Shown here: one piece after another, positions 12,601-25,726 of the stretch | Layout of the letters: every line of letters starts with the position of its first letter | Numbering within the stretch: position 1 is the stretch's first letter | NCBI GenBank assembly: GCA_030062745.1 | Contig: CP099840.1 | Span: forward strand, 1,488,001-1,552,000 | Origin: Capitulum mitella | Taxonomy: Eukaryota > Arthropoda > Thecostraca > Pollicipedomorpha > Pollicipedidae | Reading direction: 5' to 3' | Length of the DNA: 64,000 nt | Position numbers and translations under genes: made by a program | The notes under the pieces: model-generated | What the model was told of the DNA's origin: nothing | What the model saw: only the letters and a program-made list of their open reading frames with translations | Databases searched by the model: none

Positions 12601-15600
12601 CAGCCGACCTTGAATGCCTTCCGACCGGGTCAAGACCAGCCGACAGGGCGGGGTCGGAGACGGAACCGGCACAGAGAGAGGAGCCACGGCAAGCGGAGAC
12701 ACACCGACGGCTGTCTTGGTGAGGACTGAGCGGAACCAGCGGCATGCCGATGTAACGTAAATGTTTAGCGCCGCTGGCGGCTGAGGACAGGCTCAGGTTC
12801 TTTGTTTTGTTACCATCCTGGACGCTATGAAAACGGCGTAAAATACGCTAGCAATGGTGTTTCTGCCCTTCCAAGGCACAACTAAGCACGAACAGTGGAC
12901 CGCTACTCAAGTTCCAGGTACCGATCTTCGAATCAAACACCATACTCTTGGACTCTCATAAACTTGTCACTTCGCTTCTTTGCCACTGTCGGTTCGTCCA
13001 CACGACGTCAGACACCACCAGTTAGACAAGAATCCTGAGCGGCTAAGCACCTCTGCAGCTGATTTAGCCTGAATAGCTGCGGCTCAGACATCGCCGGCGG
13101 CTCAAACCCGACAGCTGGGGCCGCTCCAGAAGTCACGCCACGTCGCCAGCCAGATCGGCCCGAACCGGCCGGGAGGCCAGGGCGACATCGATCTGAAAAA
13201 ACAGACGGGGGGGGGGGGAGGAGCAAATGCGACGGCGCGGAGTCCTGACGCTCTCCGCGGCCGGACAGCGGCGGTCGGGCGTGGCCCGTGCGCCGCTCGC
13301 CGTCCCCCGGGGGCACGGCAGAGCTGACCGCGGCGGAGGCGCAGCGAGCGGGCTGACCGGGGCGCACGGCCGGCGTCGTGCCGGCGCCGTGTCGGCCGGG
13401 CGTCGGGCCGCGGCGCCGGAGAAAGTTGCAGCCGAGGTGCGGCCGGCCGGCGCCGCCCGCCGCTGGCCTTGTTGAGTCGGCGGGCTCCGCCTGGCCGGCG
13501 TGACTGGGCGGAAAGTCGTCCGCCCGGCAGGAGCGGAATGTTATCTCCCGGGCCGCCCCACGCCGCCGTAAAAGGGAGTCATTCTGGTCAGCGCACGGCT
13601 CACCGCTCTTCCCATGGTGAACTGCAGCTGGTTGGTGCGAATATACGCAAGAGGTTTCCAGCTAAACTCATAATCGTTTTTTTCATTTCCCAGGCTTTTG
13701 GTCATATGAACCATGCATGGTTCTTGCTGGTTCTGGCAAACTTTCTGTTCGACAGAGAATTTGATACCATGACACTCGGCATGCACAAATGATGTACCGG
13801 GAACGCATCGTCGAACCAATGCGTTACAAGCACGCAATTCTTAGCTTGTCAGTGGACAAAACACAACCAAATTCGGCCTAACCACCACTGTAACCTTATC
13901 GTTTGACGGCTGCCACAGTTACCATGGAGAAATGTTTATCACCGATTCACCAGATCTCGGCCACACAGCGATGTGGCCGAGATCTGCTGGAACTCGGACT
14001 CTTTTTTCCAGACGCGCGAGGTTCACACCCCTGCGCATAGTAACCGGCCAGTGACATGAGCCTTCGGCGGGTGGAAACAGAGTGCCACCCTGCTGGGCCA
14101 GCAGTGGCGTGATGAACGCCGCGACGGCATCGCAGCGTTCACGCGCCGCCGCCCGGAGACAGAGCCCAGGTGCTGGGCCGGCCCGCCCGGCGACCACGAC
14201 CACCCCACGCCAGACAGGGCCGTCCGCCGCCGCTCTTCCGGAGCGAGATGGCCTCCTTCGGCGCGTCCTCCGGCGACGGTCGAGCGGCTCTCTGCGATTA
14301 CCACTCGTGGGACGGGGCGGAGCTTTACGAGCCGTTCTCGCGGGATGGCTCGCCATACGAGCCAGTCTCCCGAGAAGAGACCGAGTGGCTCGCCGATGAG
14401 CCCCGGACCGACCCGAACGGCAACTGAGGACGGCCCGGCTCCGTTCCGACCGCATCCCCGCTGCCAGAGGAGCTCACCACCCAGCGCCGCTCATACTCAC
14501 GTGCCCACGGGCGAGACGGAGCCTGCAGACGCACGCGCCGGACCGGGCGGGGCCGGCACGCGAGTGATGCACCGGAGCGAGCGGAACGCACGCGCCGCGC
14601 CGGACGGAGCTCGCACGGCCGGCCGGGCCGGACGACACTGACGCCCGCGAGTCGGCCCGGCCGCGGGCGGCCGGAGCGCGGCGCGAACCTCCCGGCCGGA
14701 GCCGCCCGGGCGGACGCCGTTCGCGAGCCGATTCGCCGCGGCGGCACGAGCGTGCACGCAGCGCCGCGTCGCCGGCGGCGGCGCGTGTCCGCAGAGTGAC
14801 GCCGGCGGAGGAGGTGGCCGCGCGGCACCGCCTCGGCGGGCGTCCAATCGGGCGGAGGGCGCGACGGCGGCCGTTCCGCCCGGAGGACCTGCCCACGCGG
14901 GGCCTTGAGGTTGCGGCCGGTGATTGCGAGGTGCGCGGCGCCGGCGGGCAGCGAGCGGACCGCGGTCGGTCGCGGCAGCCGCGACAGAACACGGCGACCG
15001 CGCCCACCGAACGACGGCCAGGGAGGAGGCCACGCCTCGTGACGGGCGGCAGGAGAAGGGAGGCCACGCCCACTGACGGAGGTCGAGAGAGGGAGGCCAC
15101 ATCCACGAGTAGCAGACGCTGTTGCGATGCACGTCAGGGCTGGCATGTCTCCCAGGCGAAAGGAGAACAAACTGGTGAGGCCTTTTCGTCGTCAAGTGTC
15201 TGACTCACAACTCATCAATACCGAACACACCCCGGTGAATCATACATCATCCTCAACCTGCCCAAGGTCTTTGCAATCCCCAAACGGTGCTGAGCAGTCG
15301 AGCACGCTTTCTAAGAGTGATCACCATCGAGCCGATGTACACACCGACCTCCTGCCGCCCTCACACAGCAGAGATTATCGTTTCATTTCACCTCAGCGTC
15401 CCGGGCAGCGATTTGCCCGCCCCCACTCAGCGCCCTCCTGTCGTCCGGTCGCGGCCATCTGCCGCCCCGCTGCGTGGCTCCGCTCTCGTCCCGCGGCCGC
15501 CACCTGCTCTGGCCGCCGCGACTGACCTCTCGTCGTGGCGCAGCGGCGTCTCGGCGCCGGTCTCGGCGGCCATGGCGGCGCTCGGCAGGCCGGTCGAGCC

Positions 15601-18600
15601 GCTCTGGTCCTGCATGCCGCCTCAGCAACTCGCCCGCCGCCCGCCTGGAACAGGACGGCGCCGCTCAGCCAGCGGCCGACAGTCGCCGTGCCTGACAGCG
15701 CCGCGGACGTGACCGGAACAGAGCCACTTCCGGAAACTGCCGCGACCTTTCGTCCGACTGGCGGCGCCGGACTGATAACGTAATTAGGACCACAGGGCAC
15801 GGATGAGTTCACTGAAGAACGTAATGCCTGGCATTCGCGCAAATTACTCGACAAGAAATAATGGCACAAAAGACATGAAACTGGGCAAACGTTGCGCCCA
15901 CAACACAAAGGAAACCGCACGAAATCATATCACTCGTATCTCCATAACTTCCAGGAATGTACCATGAATTCGACGTGTACGGCTTGAGAATTACAGACAT
16001 AATTCATGCAGTTAATGCGAAGAAAAGTTAGCGGTGATAAAAACAACAAAAGAAAATATTGGCAGGATGGCAACATTTACACCACACGAACAGCACGTCA
16101 TACAACGAATAAAACGTTACCGAAAATACACAACAAATGACACATTTGCTTTCCAACTTGGTACTGCCTTTTCAAGATCACCTTTCCTCGGTAGCAACGA
16201 CGAAGAGCCACAAAGTAAAGGGCGCGGAGCTGTTCATAGTACGAGATGTACAAATGTACAAATGGTCAAAAAATAAGAATAGAAAAATTGTTCGCACGGA
16301 AATAAAGCAAAGCATACATGCTACGACAAAGACGACAGAAAATGTGGTTGATTTAGGGGCTTTCGTGGCCGAAAACAAAGGCTCCTAAAATGCCTGAGCC
16401 TAAAAACACCTTACAGTTGAGTAGCCGTGCATACATACTTAGTTTTCAGTGTCGTGGAGGGTAAATACAATGCAGCCCTTGATGTAACGTTCCTTGTTGA
16501 TCCTAATGAGTGCTCGGTTTCGTGCATCAGGAAACAACAGGTCGCATAGCCAGGGAAACTGCACGGTCTACTGCGTTATTTCACGAAAGCGCCACTACAA
16601 ACGTCCTCGGTGGGGAAAAGAATGCTTCACGACTTCCTGAGGCTACAAATATCACCAGACGGATCTTTCTAAGGCGAAGCAGCATACAAAGAAAACACAC
16701 GTAAGCGTGAACTGTAAAAACACGGTATCGCAGTGGAAATGATTATTTCAGCTCTCTCACGGGACGATGCGTAAGGTATACCTGCATAAAGGAGATGACG
16801 CAATATTGGGCGGAAAATCCACGTTTAATAGCTGGCATTCTACGGTACTTATTCAATGCCATGAGAAAAACGCACCATGTTCCCAGACACCTTGCATATT
16901 TTGTGAAGCCCAGCCCGGAGGCGATTTCCAGTCGGCCATTAAGCCAGGCACTGTACGCCAGAGAAACTTATATGAAAGGCCGTTTACTTGGCAACACCGT
17001 CATACTTGTGAACCACCCATTCTTCCGTTGCGTTTGACGTCAGATGTTGTCACAAGATAACACAACAACGAAAAAATTTCACCCATAAGAAAGCGATAAA
17101 ATGAAAACATCGCTGACGCATCACAAGGTCACGTCAGGCCCGGAAAGCCGTTCCGCTTTCACGTGTCGCACGCCAGGTGCGTCTCACCCGTACTCAGAAG
17201 ACGTCGAGAGCCGCGACCATATGTGCCTCTCGCGAGGCGGCCGCCACTGCCCGTCAGCTGTTCCGCTCCCTGGCCGACACTGGGCGCGCACCAGCTCGAG
17301 CCGTCAGCGCGCTCCGGCGACGCAACGCGATTGATTGACCTCGCCGGACGGCTGGTGTCTTTGTGGCGGCGCCGCGCGGCCGCCGGCCGTCAGCTGGGCT
17401 GGCACGCACGCGCGCCGCGGCGGCAGCGCGCGCCGCCGGCCTTGCCGCCCGGTGCAGGCGCACTCAGCGGCGCGGCCGCGGCCGGCGCGATCAATGCCCG
17501 CTCTCGAGTCGCCCCGGCCGGCCACCTCCGCAATTAGCCGACACCGGCCGGCGGGAGCGCCGTGCCGCGGCCGGCGGCTCCGGCCGACAGGCGCAGGCTG
17601 GCCCGCGACAGCGCACCGCACGCCTGTCAGCGGCGCCCAGCCGCCGGCGCCGCGCCCGCCCTATCTTCACGCGTCGATAGCCGGCCGCCGGCCGGGGATT
17701 AGGCCGCTGGCAGCCAGGCCTAACAGGGCTCCGCTATGGTGCGACAGTTTCAGAGGCGGAACACCGGCCGGCGCCCGTGTTTACGTGAAGAAAAAACACG
17801 GCACGGAAACTGGGCCAGATCTGACCGTCATCAGCGAAAACAACGCGATCGTTCGCCAGCGAATAAACACTGCCATCAATTCAGGGACGTCGTAAATCAG
17901 GCTGGCGTCAAACCGACGCAGATATGTCCGTGAGAAAATAAAGCCTGAAATCTAAATACTGAGGGAAATGGAACTGACTTCCCTGATGCCATGTTATTCA
18001 GATCGACTGTTTCCAAGGACGCAAAAAACTGGATCAAATTATGGATTAAACAGGATGCGAAATGTAGGCCCGTGGTGACATGTCTATTTCGACCAGCCAT
18101 CCCACCAAGACCAGGGACCAATATGGTGCATCGCAGTGATTAAAGTTCGGGACTCTGGTGGGCAACATGAGTCTGGGGTTTCTTTAGTTATTATCGTTTT
18201 CTTTTGCTCACGCATTCTGTTCAATAAGGCCATAAACCGTGATTAGGGCGATGGCCATTCCTTGTCCATTTAAAAGTAAGGTCAACAAAGTCTGAGGTCT
18301 TGTATAACCGAAATCGAAAATGAACATGATCGCCCCAGACCAGGTGCCACCAATCGCTATGCATGGCATTTCTGTTGATGGGATGCATCCGTTGGAAAAG
18401 TGAAAAATAGCCAGGTGTGATGTGTGGGGTTTTCATACAATGCGATGTATGAGCTCAAATATCATTAGAGAACAATAGCAGCACATCTACAATTCATCTC
18501 AGATATACTTTGATAGCAACTGACGGGAAAACGTAACAAATGATTCGGAGAAGTGCAATGACGAATTACACATGCAATCACTGAAAACGAAGCTTGTCTT

Positions 18601-20490
18601 CAAGACATCAAGGGAAGAACAAAGGAGCGGCACGGGGACCTGCCCGCCCAAACTTCTTGCCGACTTCAAGTAATGCGTTTTCGACGTTTCACGGGAATCA
18701 CTGACTCAAAACTGCTAGCAGTTCTAACAAAAAATAGTCCTTCCCACCAAACATACATTTTTTGGAATTCCCCCCACTTCATTTCTGAGGAAAACAATCT
18801 TGAATTACCAACCAACCGTCTCCAGTAAACTTGTGTCAACATGAAGCGTGGAAAAGATCGCAAAAACGCTATTTGTTAAGGTTCGACATTTTGCTTCGTT
18901 TTCTTCCCAATCATGCTCCATCCGCCTCGGAAGGTTCATTTATCAAACTTCACTTCCTTCATACATTATTATGCCTTGTGGTCATGCTTTCCCCTCATTC
19001 AACTTCATATGACTGCCTGGTAAGCCAACCGTGCCAGGCAGACGAATGAAAACAGCATCCAGGACGATTTCTAGGTTCTGTACCGAACAGTATTCGCCAC
19101 CTAAAGAAGGGTACCCATCACTAAAATTCCACCACAGCGCAATGTTCACAGTCCACGCCAGCCACCGAACAACGCCTCTCTTGACCGCACACAAGAGCGG
19201 CTGTAAAGAAGCCTACAGCTGCCAGGACCACACTTCGCGTCGGGCACAGCCGCCGCTTTGTCCGCGTGCGGGCCGGACGACCGGAAGTCAGCGTCGACGA
19301 CGATCGGCGCCGGCGACAAAGCACGGCGCTCGGCGCGTGGCGCGCTCCATCACGGCGCGCAGACCGGGCGGCGCCGGCCGGCCGCTCCTCGGCGGCGCCA
19401 GGACGGCCGGGCCGCCGCCGGTCGCGACCGCCCGCCGCGCCGGCCGCGTTTCCATACGGCGTTCTCGGCGCCGGCCGCGTGAGAGAGCGCCGCGCTGCTG
19501 CGTGCGCGCCGGCGCGTCACGGGCCGCCGGCGCCGCGTGACGGCGCACGCGGCGTGACCGAGCCCTGGCCGGCCGGCCGCGCGCGGTCAGGCACAGTTCG
19601 CAGGTCAGGTCTGGGCGGGCCATTGCCGAGCGGCGGCCGGCCGCCTGACCGCCGCCCGGCCGGCCGTCTTCGCTGCCGGAGCGGCTGTGGGCGGTCCCGC
19701 ACGGGCCGTTTCCGCCGCCGTCCGGCACGTGAACTCCGCCTGACGACAGCTGCCAATCGGCCGCCAACAGACGGCCAGCGGGCCGAGACGAGACGAGAAC
19801 GCGGCGACCCGGCCGCTCCCTGCCGGGGGACAGCCGTGTGCTACAGCGACGGGGACAGACAAGAGGCATGGTGGCATAAATCATTCTTCGGAAGACTCCC
19901 GCGACGATGTTCTGAATAATGGCGCACCTTGGCAGGACTCATTTACTAACCTGACTGCAACGGAGCAAAATTCATAAAAGAGTGGGCGCGAGTAAACTTT
20001 TTTAAAGCTTTGCGCAAAGTTCCATTTTATGCTTCTTTAAGTACCTTCACAATGATATACTTTGTGGCGACTGTAAAAAACGAATGGTCTCCAATGCTTC
20101 AAAAGCACGTGTCCCTGTCGGATGATCTACAGAGATGCGGCGGCAAGGGTCCAGGATAAAATCCTGGAATTTACGCTTGTCTTTGTGCGGAAACGTAGGA
20201 CCGCGGCGGTCACACGCGGCTGCACCGCAGTGAAATTCGACACAGCTCAGCGCGCAGCGTACAACCGGAAAAGGCCGCACTGTAAGGCACGTTTGAAGTC
20301 CGCACTGCCACTGGCAGTCACGACACGCTGCGATAAAAGTACGTAGTTAGCGCGGCACGGAATACGGGAAAATTCAGAAACAACGCGCTGCTAACCGCAG
20401 CATAAGTTCAGTTGCGACCACGAGATTACGACGGCACCCTTAAACCAGATGACTACCACTAGGGGGAATTCGGCACGACACACACGCAGC
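9641..20490. other. About 11 kb without a recognisable gene
   Basis: GC-rich, CpG-rich blocks (about 9.65-11.7, 12.4-12.7, 13.1-14.3, 14.5-15.75, 17.2-17.7 and 19.25-19.9 kb) alternate with plainer sequence. The long frames here are overlapping products of GC-rich composition (Arg, Ala, Pro and Gly strings), and none resembles a protein family. Full CRE-type motifs TGACGTCA lie at 10175-10182 and 11720-11727, the first next to the inverted repeat GTCGGC/GCCGAC. A short plus-strand frame at 14248-14427 (59 codons, acidic, Tyr- and Glu-containing) is the least implausible orphan. Confidence 0.4.
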
Positions 20491-20492
20491 GC

Positions 20493-20640
20493 AGGCTTAG
20501 GCTTCGGCCTAAGCAGGGATTCCAACAGACGGGAAGTAGTTTTCAGCCTGGGCACAGACTCAGAGGGACTGGACGTAGTTTTCAGCCTGGGTACCGACTC
20601 AGACAGACAGAAGATAGTTTTCGGCCTGCGCACTAGCAAG
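20493..20640. repeat. 39-bp tandem repeat, about four units
   Basis: Units at a 39-bp spacing are marked by GTAGTTTTCAGCCTGGG at 20536 and 20575, ATAGTTTTCGGCC at 20614, and a weaker copy before 20536. The period is a multiple of three, so both strands read open across it. No function is apparent. Confidence 0.8.
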
Positions 20641-20798
20641 ATAAGCAGGCCATCTCAAGCCGCCTGCTGCCCACCACCTGATGAGGTCAATATCTCGCTA
20701 ATCTGCCCGCTCGGATGGCGTCACAGTGCCATTGTTAGCGGCAGCTTACGTTTCCATTCCTTGAACGTCAATGATGAACAGGACAGCAGCACAACTCG

Positions 20799-22677
20799 TG
20801 GAGATAATGATGAATGACTGACAAACCAAACCATGCAAATGAATGAGGACCAGACACCTAACAAGAACTGTTGACAGATTTCCTAAAAGAAAAGCAATGA
20901 TATATGTTGTTAGATATGATGACTGAAAGCTAACAGGTGCAACATGTATTCAGAGACACCCACAGCTGAGAGCAATGTGCAACACATTTAACAATAAAAA
21001 CAACAAAAACATCCATTAAATATGGAGCCATTAGATGGGACTCATTAACCTTAGGTTCTAACCCAACCTTCTATCTCCTTATTTGCCTGTTTTGTCACAG
21101 GTTATCAGACAATGTAACTTATCATTCACATCTAAGGGATGACAAGGTATTAAGTGTCAGTCAGAATCACTGCAAAAGCATTACTTTACCTGCACAGTAC
21201 AGGGCCACATGTACTGTTGCAACCACAAGATTGTTTAATTTTGTGCAAGTGTTCTTCCTGAACACTTCAGTATCTAGGCATGCAACATGGTTCAAAAGAA
21301 GTTGCTTGGCATAAATAAAGGCAAAATATTGTAGAACTCATAGATGCATAGTCCTAAATTTTCAGTCACTCACCATTTTTTACACAACAAAAAAATGGCA
21401 TAAAAGATTATAGCTTGCTAATGCAGTTTCAAACCAATACCAATGTATCCTTCACAAATGAAATGACAGTCAATATATGACTGCCCCATGATAGCTAAGG
21501 AAACTTTCAATAGCACCAAGGGTTGGCCCAGTTGGCCAGTCTAAAAGGCAAAAAGCCAGACCCATAGGGCTTTTGTAATACACTGCACATGGCACAACTT
21601 TACTTTCCAATTCACCAGAAAGCCATGAGTATTTCTATCACCACATTTTTTGTCCTAGAATCCACTCAAATCAAACACTCCATTGTATACATCCCTGATC
21701 TGAATGCCATGACTCTTCCTCCTCCACAAATATGTCACTGAATATGAAAGTATACAAAATGAGGGAATGTTTCTAGAAAACCAGAAGTATAATAATGCAC
21801 AGACATTATCTTCAGTCATTTGCAAGGCCTACCATGAAAATGCAATGGACTGACAACTGAGACTTTAGGCAAAAAATTGTCATTTATAGCTGCAGCATTG
21901 GTCCTAGGCATAGGTACACAGTGAAACAACAGACAAAAATTTAGCAGTGGTAAACAAAAATAACAAAAGCAGAAGACATCATAGCATTCACACTGTACCA
22001 AACTGCCTCAGATGAAAGAGCTGTGTCTTTTGGCCACAGCTTTTAAGATAAAAATGTAATGTTAAGAATGTTTTTCATTGTTATAAAATACTACAGGCAT
22101 CACAAATGCCAAAGCAAATCATATGAGGAGGCCTCATTTGAAATTATATCAAAAACAATATATACATAAGCATCTAAGATGCTTGATGCAATGCATTGAT
22201 GCAATGCCCCATGAGCACTGAGATGACTGCCTCCAGGAGCACACCTCTTCCAAGCAGGTGCATCATTTTGAGCTGCCATATTCACTTTGCAGTAAGAAAC
22301 CACATGCATCTATAATGGCATTTTACACTCAGCTGTTAATGATTTGATTCCCCAGTGTATAGGTGAATATAATGGGGCAGGTTGTAAAACATGCATATAT
22401 TTCAAGACAATGCAGTACACATATCAGTGGGATTGTTTCAAATGAAAATAAAATTAACAGTAATCTAACTGTCACTAATCAGCAAGAAATAACTCAAAAT
22501 AAAACATCATTTGTTTACTAGCTATGAACTATAAATTTATATCCTAGCTATCAACTATAAAACTTTATTTATTAACTTATTTACTAGCCCATACTTTCTT
22601 CATCATGCTTTGAACTAGTTCAAAGTGGTTGTGAAAAACAGACATCTCTTGATGGAAGTGACTGTTTCTAAATCACC
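20799..22677. other. CpG desert 1 (about 1.88 kb, no gene assigned)
   Basis: Reading line by line I find no CpG dinucleotide in this stretch, while both flanks contain them regularly. TpG and CpA are plentiful, which is the footprint of deamination at methylated CpG. No reading frame here resembles a protein. Deserts 2-5 in this window are the first introns or 5' regions of housekeeping genes. By analogy this one may be the 5' gene body of an unrecognised minus-strand gene whose promoter would lie at 22.7-23.7 kb. Confidence 0.7.
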
Positions 22678-23754
22678 CGTGAAAAGCAGACGAATTCTGG
22701 TGAAATTCTGTTGAGACAAGCACCGAGCTTTGAACGGGAACCAGCATCATAATCTCGGTCGCATTCACTTACCTGGTACACAAACGTGCTTCACTCCTTT
22801 GGTGTTCATCAGTATGAGATCATCTACCCGCAAACATTACCCGATGCACACCAAAATACACACGGTAAATTAACCATGCACACAGATCTCACTGAGACCT
22901 CTCACACGAATTACACCAACTGGTAACCTCCGGGTAAACACTGTGGAGGCACAGCTGATTTTGTTGTTTGCTAGGCGACACGAAGGGCACCCAGAGCGCT
23001 CAGCTGTTGCCAAGTTATAAAAAAACTGGAACGTTGGTCTTTTCTACTTTTTATGTGCAAAACCCATTCCATATTATAAATGGGTAAAAAAACCAGTTAA
23101 TGTCTTAATCACTTAAGACCTGGTGTAGTCTACGAAAAAATATTGACTTATTTGTTGGCCTCTACAACATACATCCTTCTTATGTCAGCTGCTTGTCGGG
23201 TTCACGAGACTTGACAATGGCGTGCATGCCTGAAGGGAAACGGTGGCTCAATTGCATCTTATTTAAGGTGTTTAAGAAAATAGTTGTCCTAATACATAGC
23301 ATCAAACATCACAATCTTCTGGCAACACTCTTTGTAAAAGGCTCGAAATATTCCAAAAAAGTAAATTTACAATTCTGTCAGTTTTGATGTGCTGAATGTG
23401 CTCTTGAAAATAACGCAAACATGGCGCTTAAGAGACATTTTAGAAGGAAAGATGCTGGAGAGATGTCCACGTCGGCATTTCATGTTTGCTACGTACAAAG
23501 TGGTAAACTTTACTAAGTGTGTCACTTCGGCCAGAATCCAAGGTTCGTGAAAAGGCTTATTTACTTTCAGCATCCAGAGCAGGGGATCGATTCCGATTCG
23601 GGCCCAGAGCAGTTTTTAGGGAGAGAATTCAGTTTTAGTCCGGTAAGAAGTGAATCCATCCAGTTTGCACTCATTTCTGTGTGCAGTTTTACTGTGCACT
23701 AACATGCAAATAATATAGAGTGAAAAATGCACAAGAATGCAGTGTGTGTGTCAC
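22678..23754 (+). promoter_or_regulatory. Putative NUS1 promoter and first exon region
   Basis: This is a CpG-containing block between two CpG deserts. It lies upstream of the NUS1 coding exon, whose 3' splice site at 25605 implies an upstream exon. The TSS and donor are not pinpointed. The symmetrical placement between deserts suggests a bidirectional promoter. Inferred from position and CpG pattern only. Confidence 0.35.
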
Positions 23755-25726
23755 GAAAAAAACATGAAAAGTGCTAAGGCTCCAAATTGGCTCAGTGTAG
23801 ATTCAGTTAGTGTCAGAATCAGGCAGAAGCTTGTTTATGTAGAATGTAAATGAGTGCAGATAATGTAGCTGTTGCCTAGCATTGGTTTTGCCTTGAGGGT
23901 AGAATGGGATTCATTGTTAGTTTCTATGAGTATGTCAGCTATGCCTGTTGGCATAGCTGGCATAGCATTTTTTTGTAAAACCTCACAAGACTGCTTAGTT
24001 TTGTGACCAGAATTTAATAGATGAGCTTGTGGGTTAGGCACCATTACACCAATAAAGGCTATGGGAACAAATTGTTTACACTCTGCAGAACAGTAGCTCC
24101 CACCATGAAATATACCACACCACAAGCTGGTAATGTGTGCCCCCTAAAATTTGTCAGACTTTGTATTAAAATCCACCTTTACAAGGTCATGAGAAAAAAT
24201 GACAACAGCCAATGTCTCAAAAAAGCAGAGAAAAGGGGACAAAGCAAAAAAATAGCATTGATTGAATTGGGTTGAGGAAATCAACTGGAAATTGAGCAGT
24301 ATGGTTGGCATCTGTAAAAGAGTTCTAGCAGCAGAAGGCAGTATGTCCAAAAGCCACATTCATTGGAATGCTGGGAACAAAAGAAAAGGATTCAGCAAGG
24401 ATCATGAAACTCTGTTGTTAAACTCTAAACTCCAAACTATATCATCTGACATCAGGTATGTTGGGAGTCAAAATTTTTTGTTGTGCATGGTCACCACTGT
24501 CCTCCCCAGCATTGTGTCACCACTGATAATGGCAAATATGTGCTTAGATTGCTGAAAATTCCCAACAGAGCACATATATATGATGCCTGAAGCCTATTGT
24601 AGACCAGCTGGACCCTGAGAACATATTCTAGAGGCCTGGCCTAGACACCTACCATTAACATCATGCCATAATGTCATATGTCTGCTGCAAGGATCCCCTG
24701 TGTTAAAGGTGACAGCCCTCCAAACATGCCCAGCATCTGATGGGTTGAGTTGCTTTTAGAGCATTCTGGAACAGAACATGCATGGGGAAACTGGATAGCA
24801 ATATCCAAGAAGCTGATTGGAAACAGGACTAGCATGTGGCTTGAGGAGGTGTACATGAATGGTGCATGCAAGATGCCTCAGCACATGTGGAATGATTTCC
24901 ATGCCATCAGCTGCAAAGGGGCAGAAGATGAGATATAAAGCTATCTTTGAACAGCAGGTTCCAAAATATGTGGGGGCATAGTTTTCAGACCTGTTGTCAC
25001 ACAGTAGCAAATGAGAGCTGTGAGGAATTCATGTCAGATGTCAGGGAACACCAGTAATGTTTCCATCACATACCTTCTGCTTCAGTGAAAAGAAATGTTA
25101 TGCCATTGCTGTTTGACCATATCATATTAGATGCCCCATAATTTGTGGATTGAAAGCCATAGTGTATGTTGTACAAGATTCACAGAATGCCATGGAATAG
25201 ACATAGTTTATGCATTGGGACCATGCTAGTGTGGTGTTGTAGGACAGTAAGTAATGGGACAATTTTACTAGCAGATCTTAACCAGTTACCAAACCTCCTG
25301 TTAACTTTTTTTAGGGGAGGGGGCAATTTTGCTCAAAAATAACTGCAAAGGGTGTGCACAGTCTCATGCCCAGGGATTTGTCTCTGCCTACTCATGTGCT
25401 GCAAAAACATACATTGTGCATGTGTAGACAGTTTTCCTTCTATTCAACAGTCATTTCAGAAGTGTGATGCTTGCCCTTTTCCTTGCTTCTTTTGAGGGTC
25501 TACCTGTTAACACAATGTACTGGAATAGTTACACATGTTTCATGAAATATTCTGTATGACAATTTTTAATCTGAGTTTCTTGACATCCATAATGTGCTTC
25601 TTTCAGGTTCCTAAGAATGGACAAAAGCAAGGGTTCCAAGCAGCCTACAAACATGTCTGCTACTCATTTCAGTGTAAAAGAGGCAATCTACAAGACACTG
25701 TTGAAGATCATCCACATGCTGTTCAC
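23755..25726. other. CpG desert 2, over NUS1 intron 1 and first codons
   Basis: No CpG is seen from 23755 to 25726. The desert covers the intron before the NUS1 coding exon and continues through roughly the first 36 codons of NUS1, then ends abruptly where the exon becomes GC- and CpG-rich after about 25780. A boundary inside the coding exon argues for a methylation-type process rather than an inserted AT-rich element. Confidence 0.75.

Noticed and set aside
14325-15170. 281-codon minus-strand frame and overlapping frames of similar length
   Set aside because: Several frames are open at once in this GC-rich block, all low complexity, so openness is compositional.
19266-19919. 217-codon plus-strand frame
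   Set aside because: Arg/Pro-dominated product of a CpG-rich block, mirrored by minus-strand frames of equal length.
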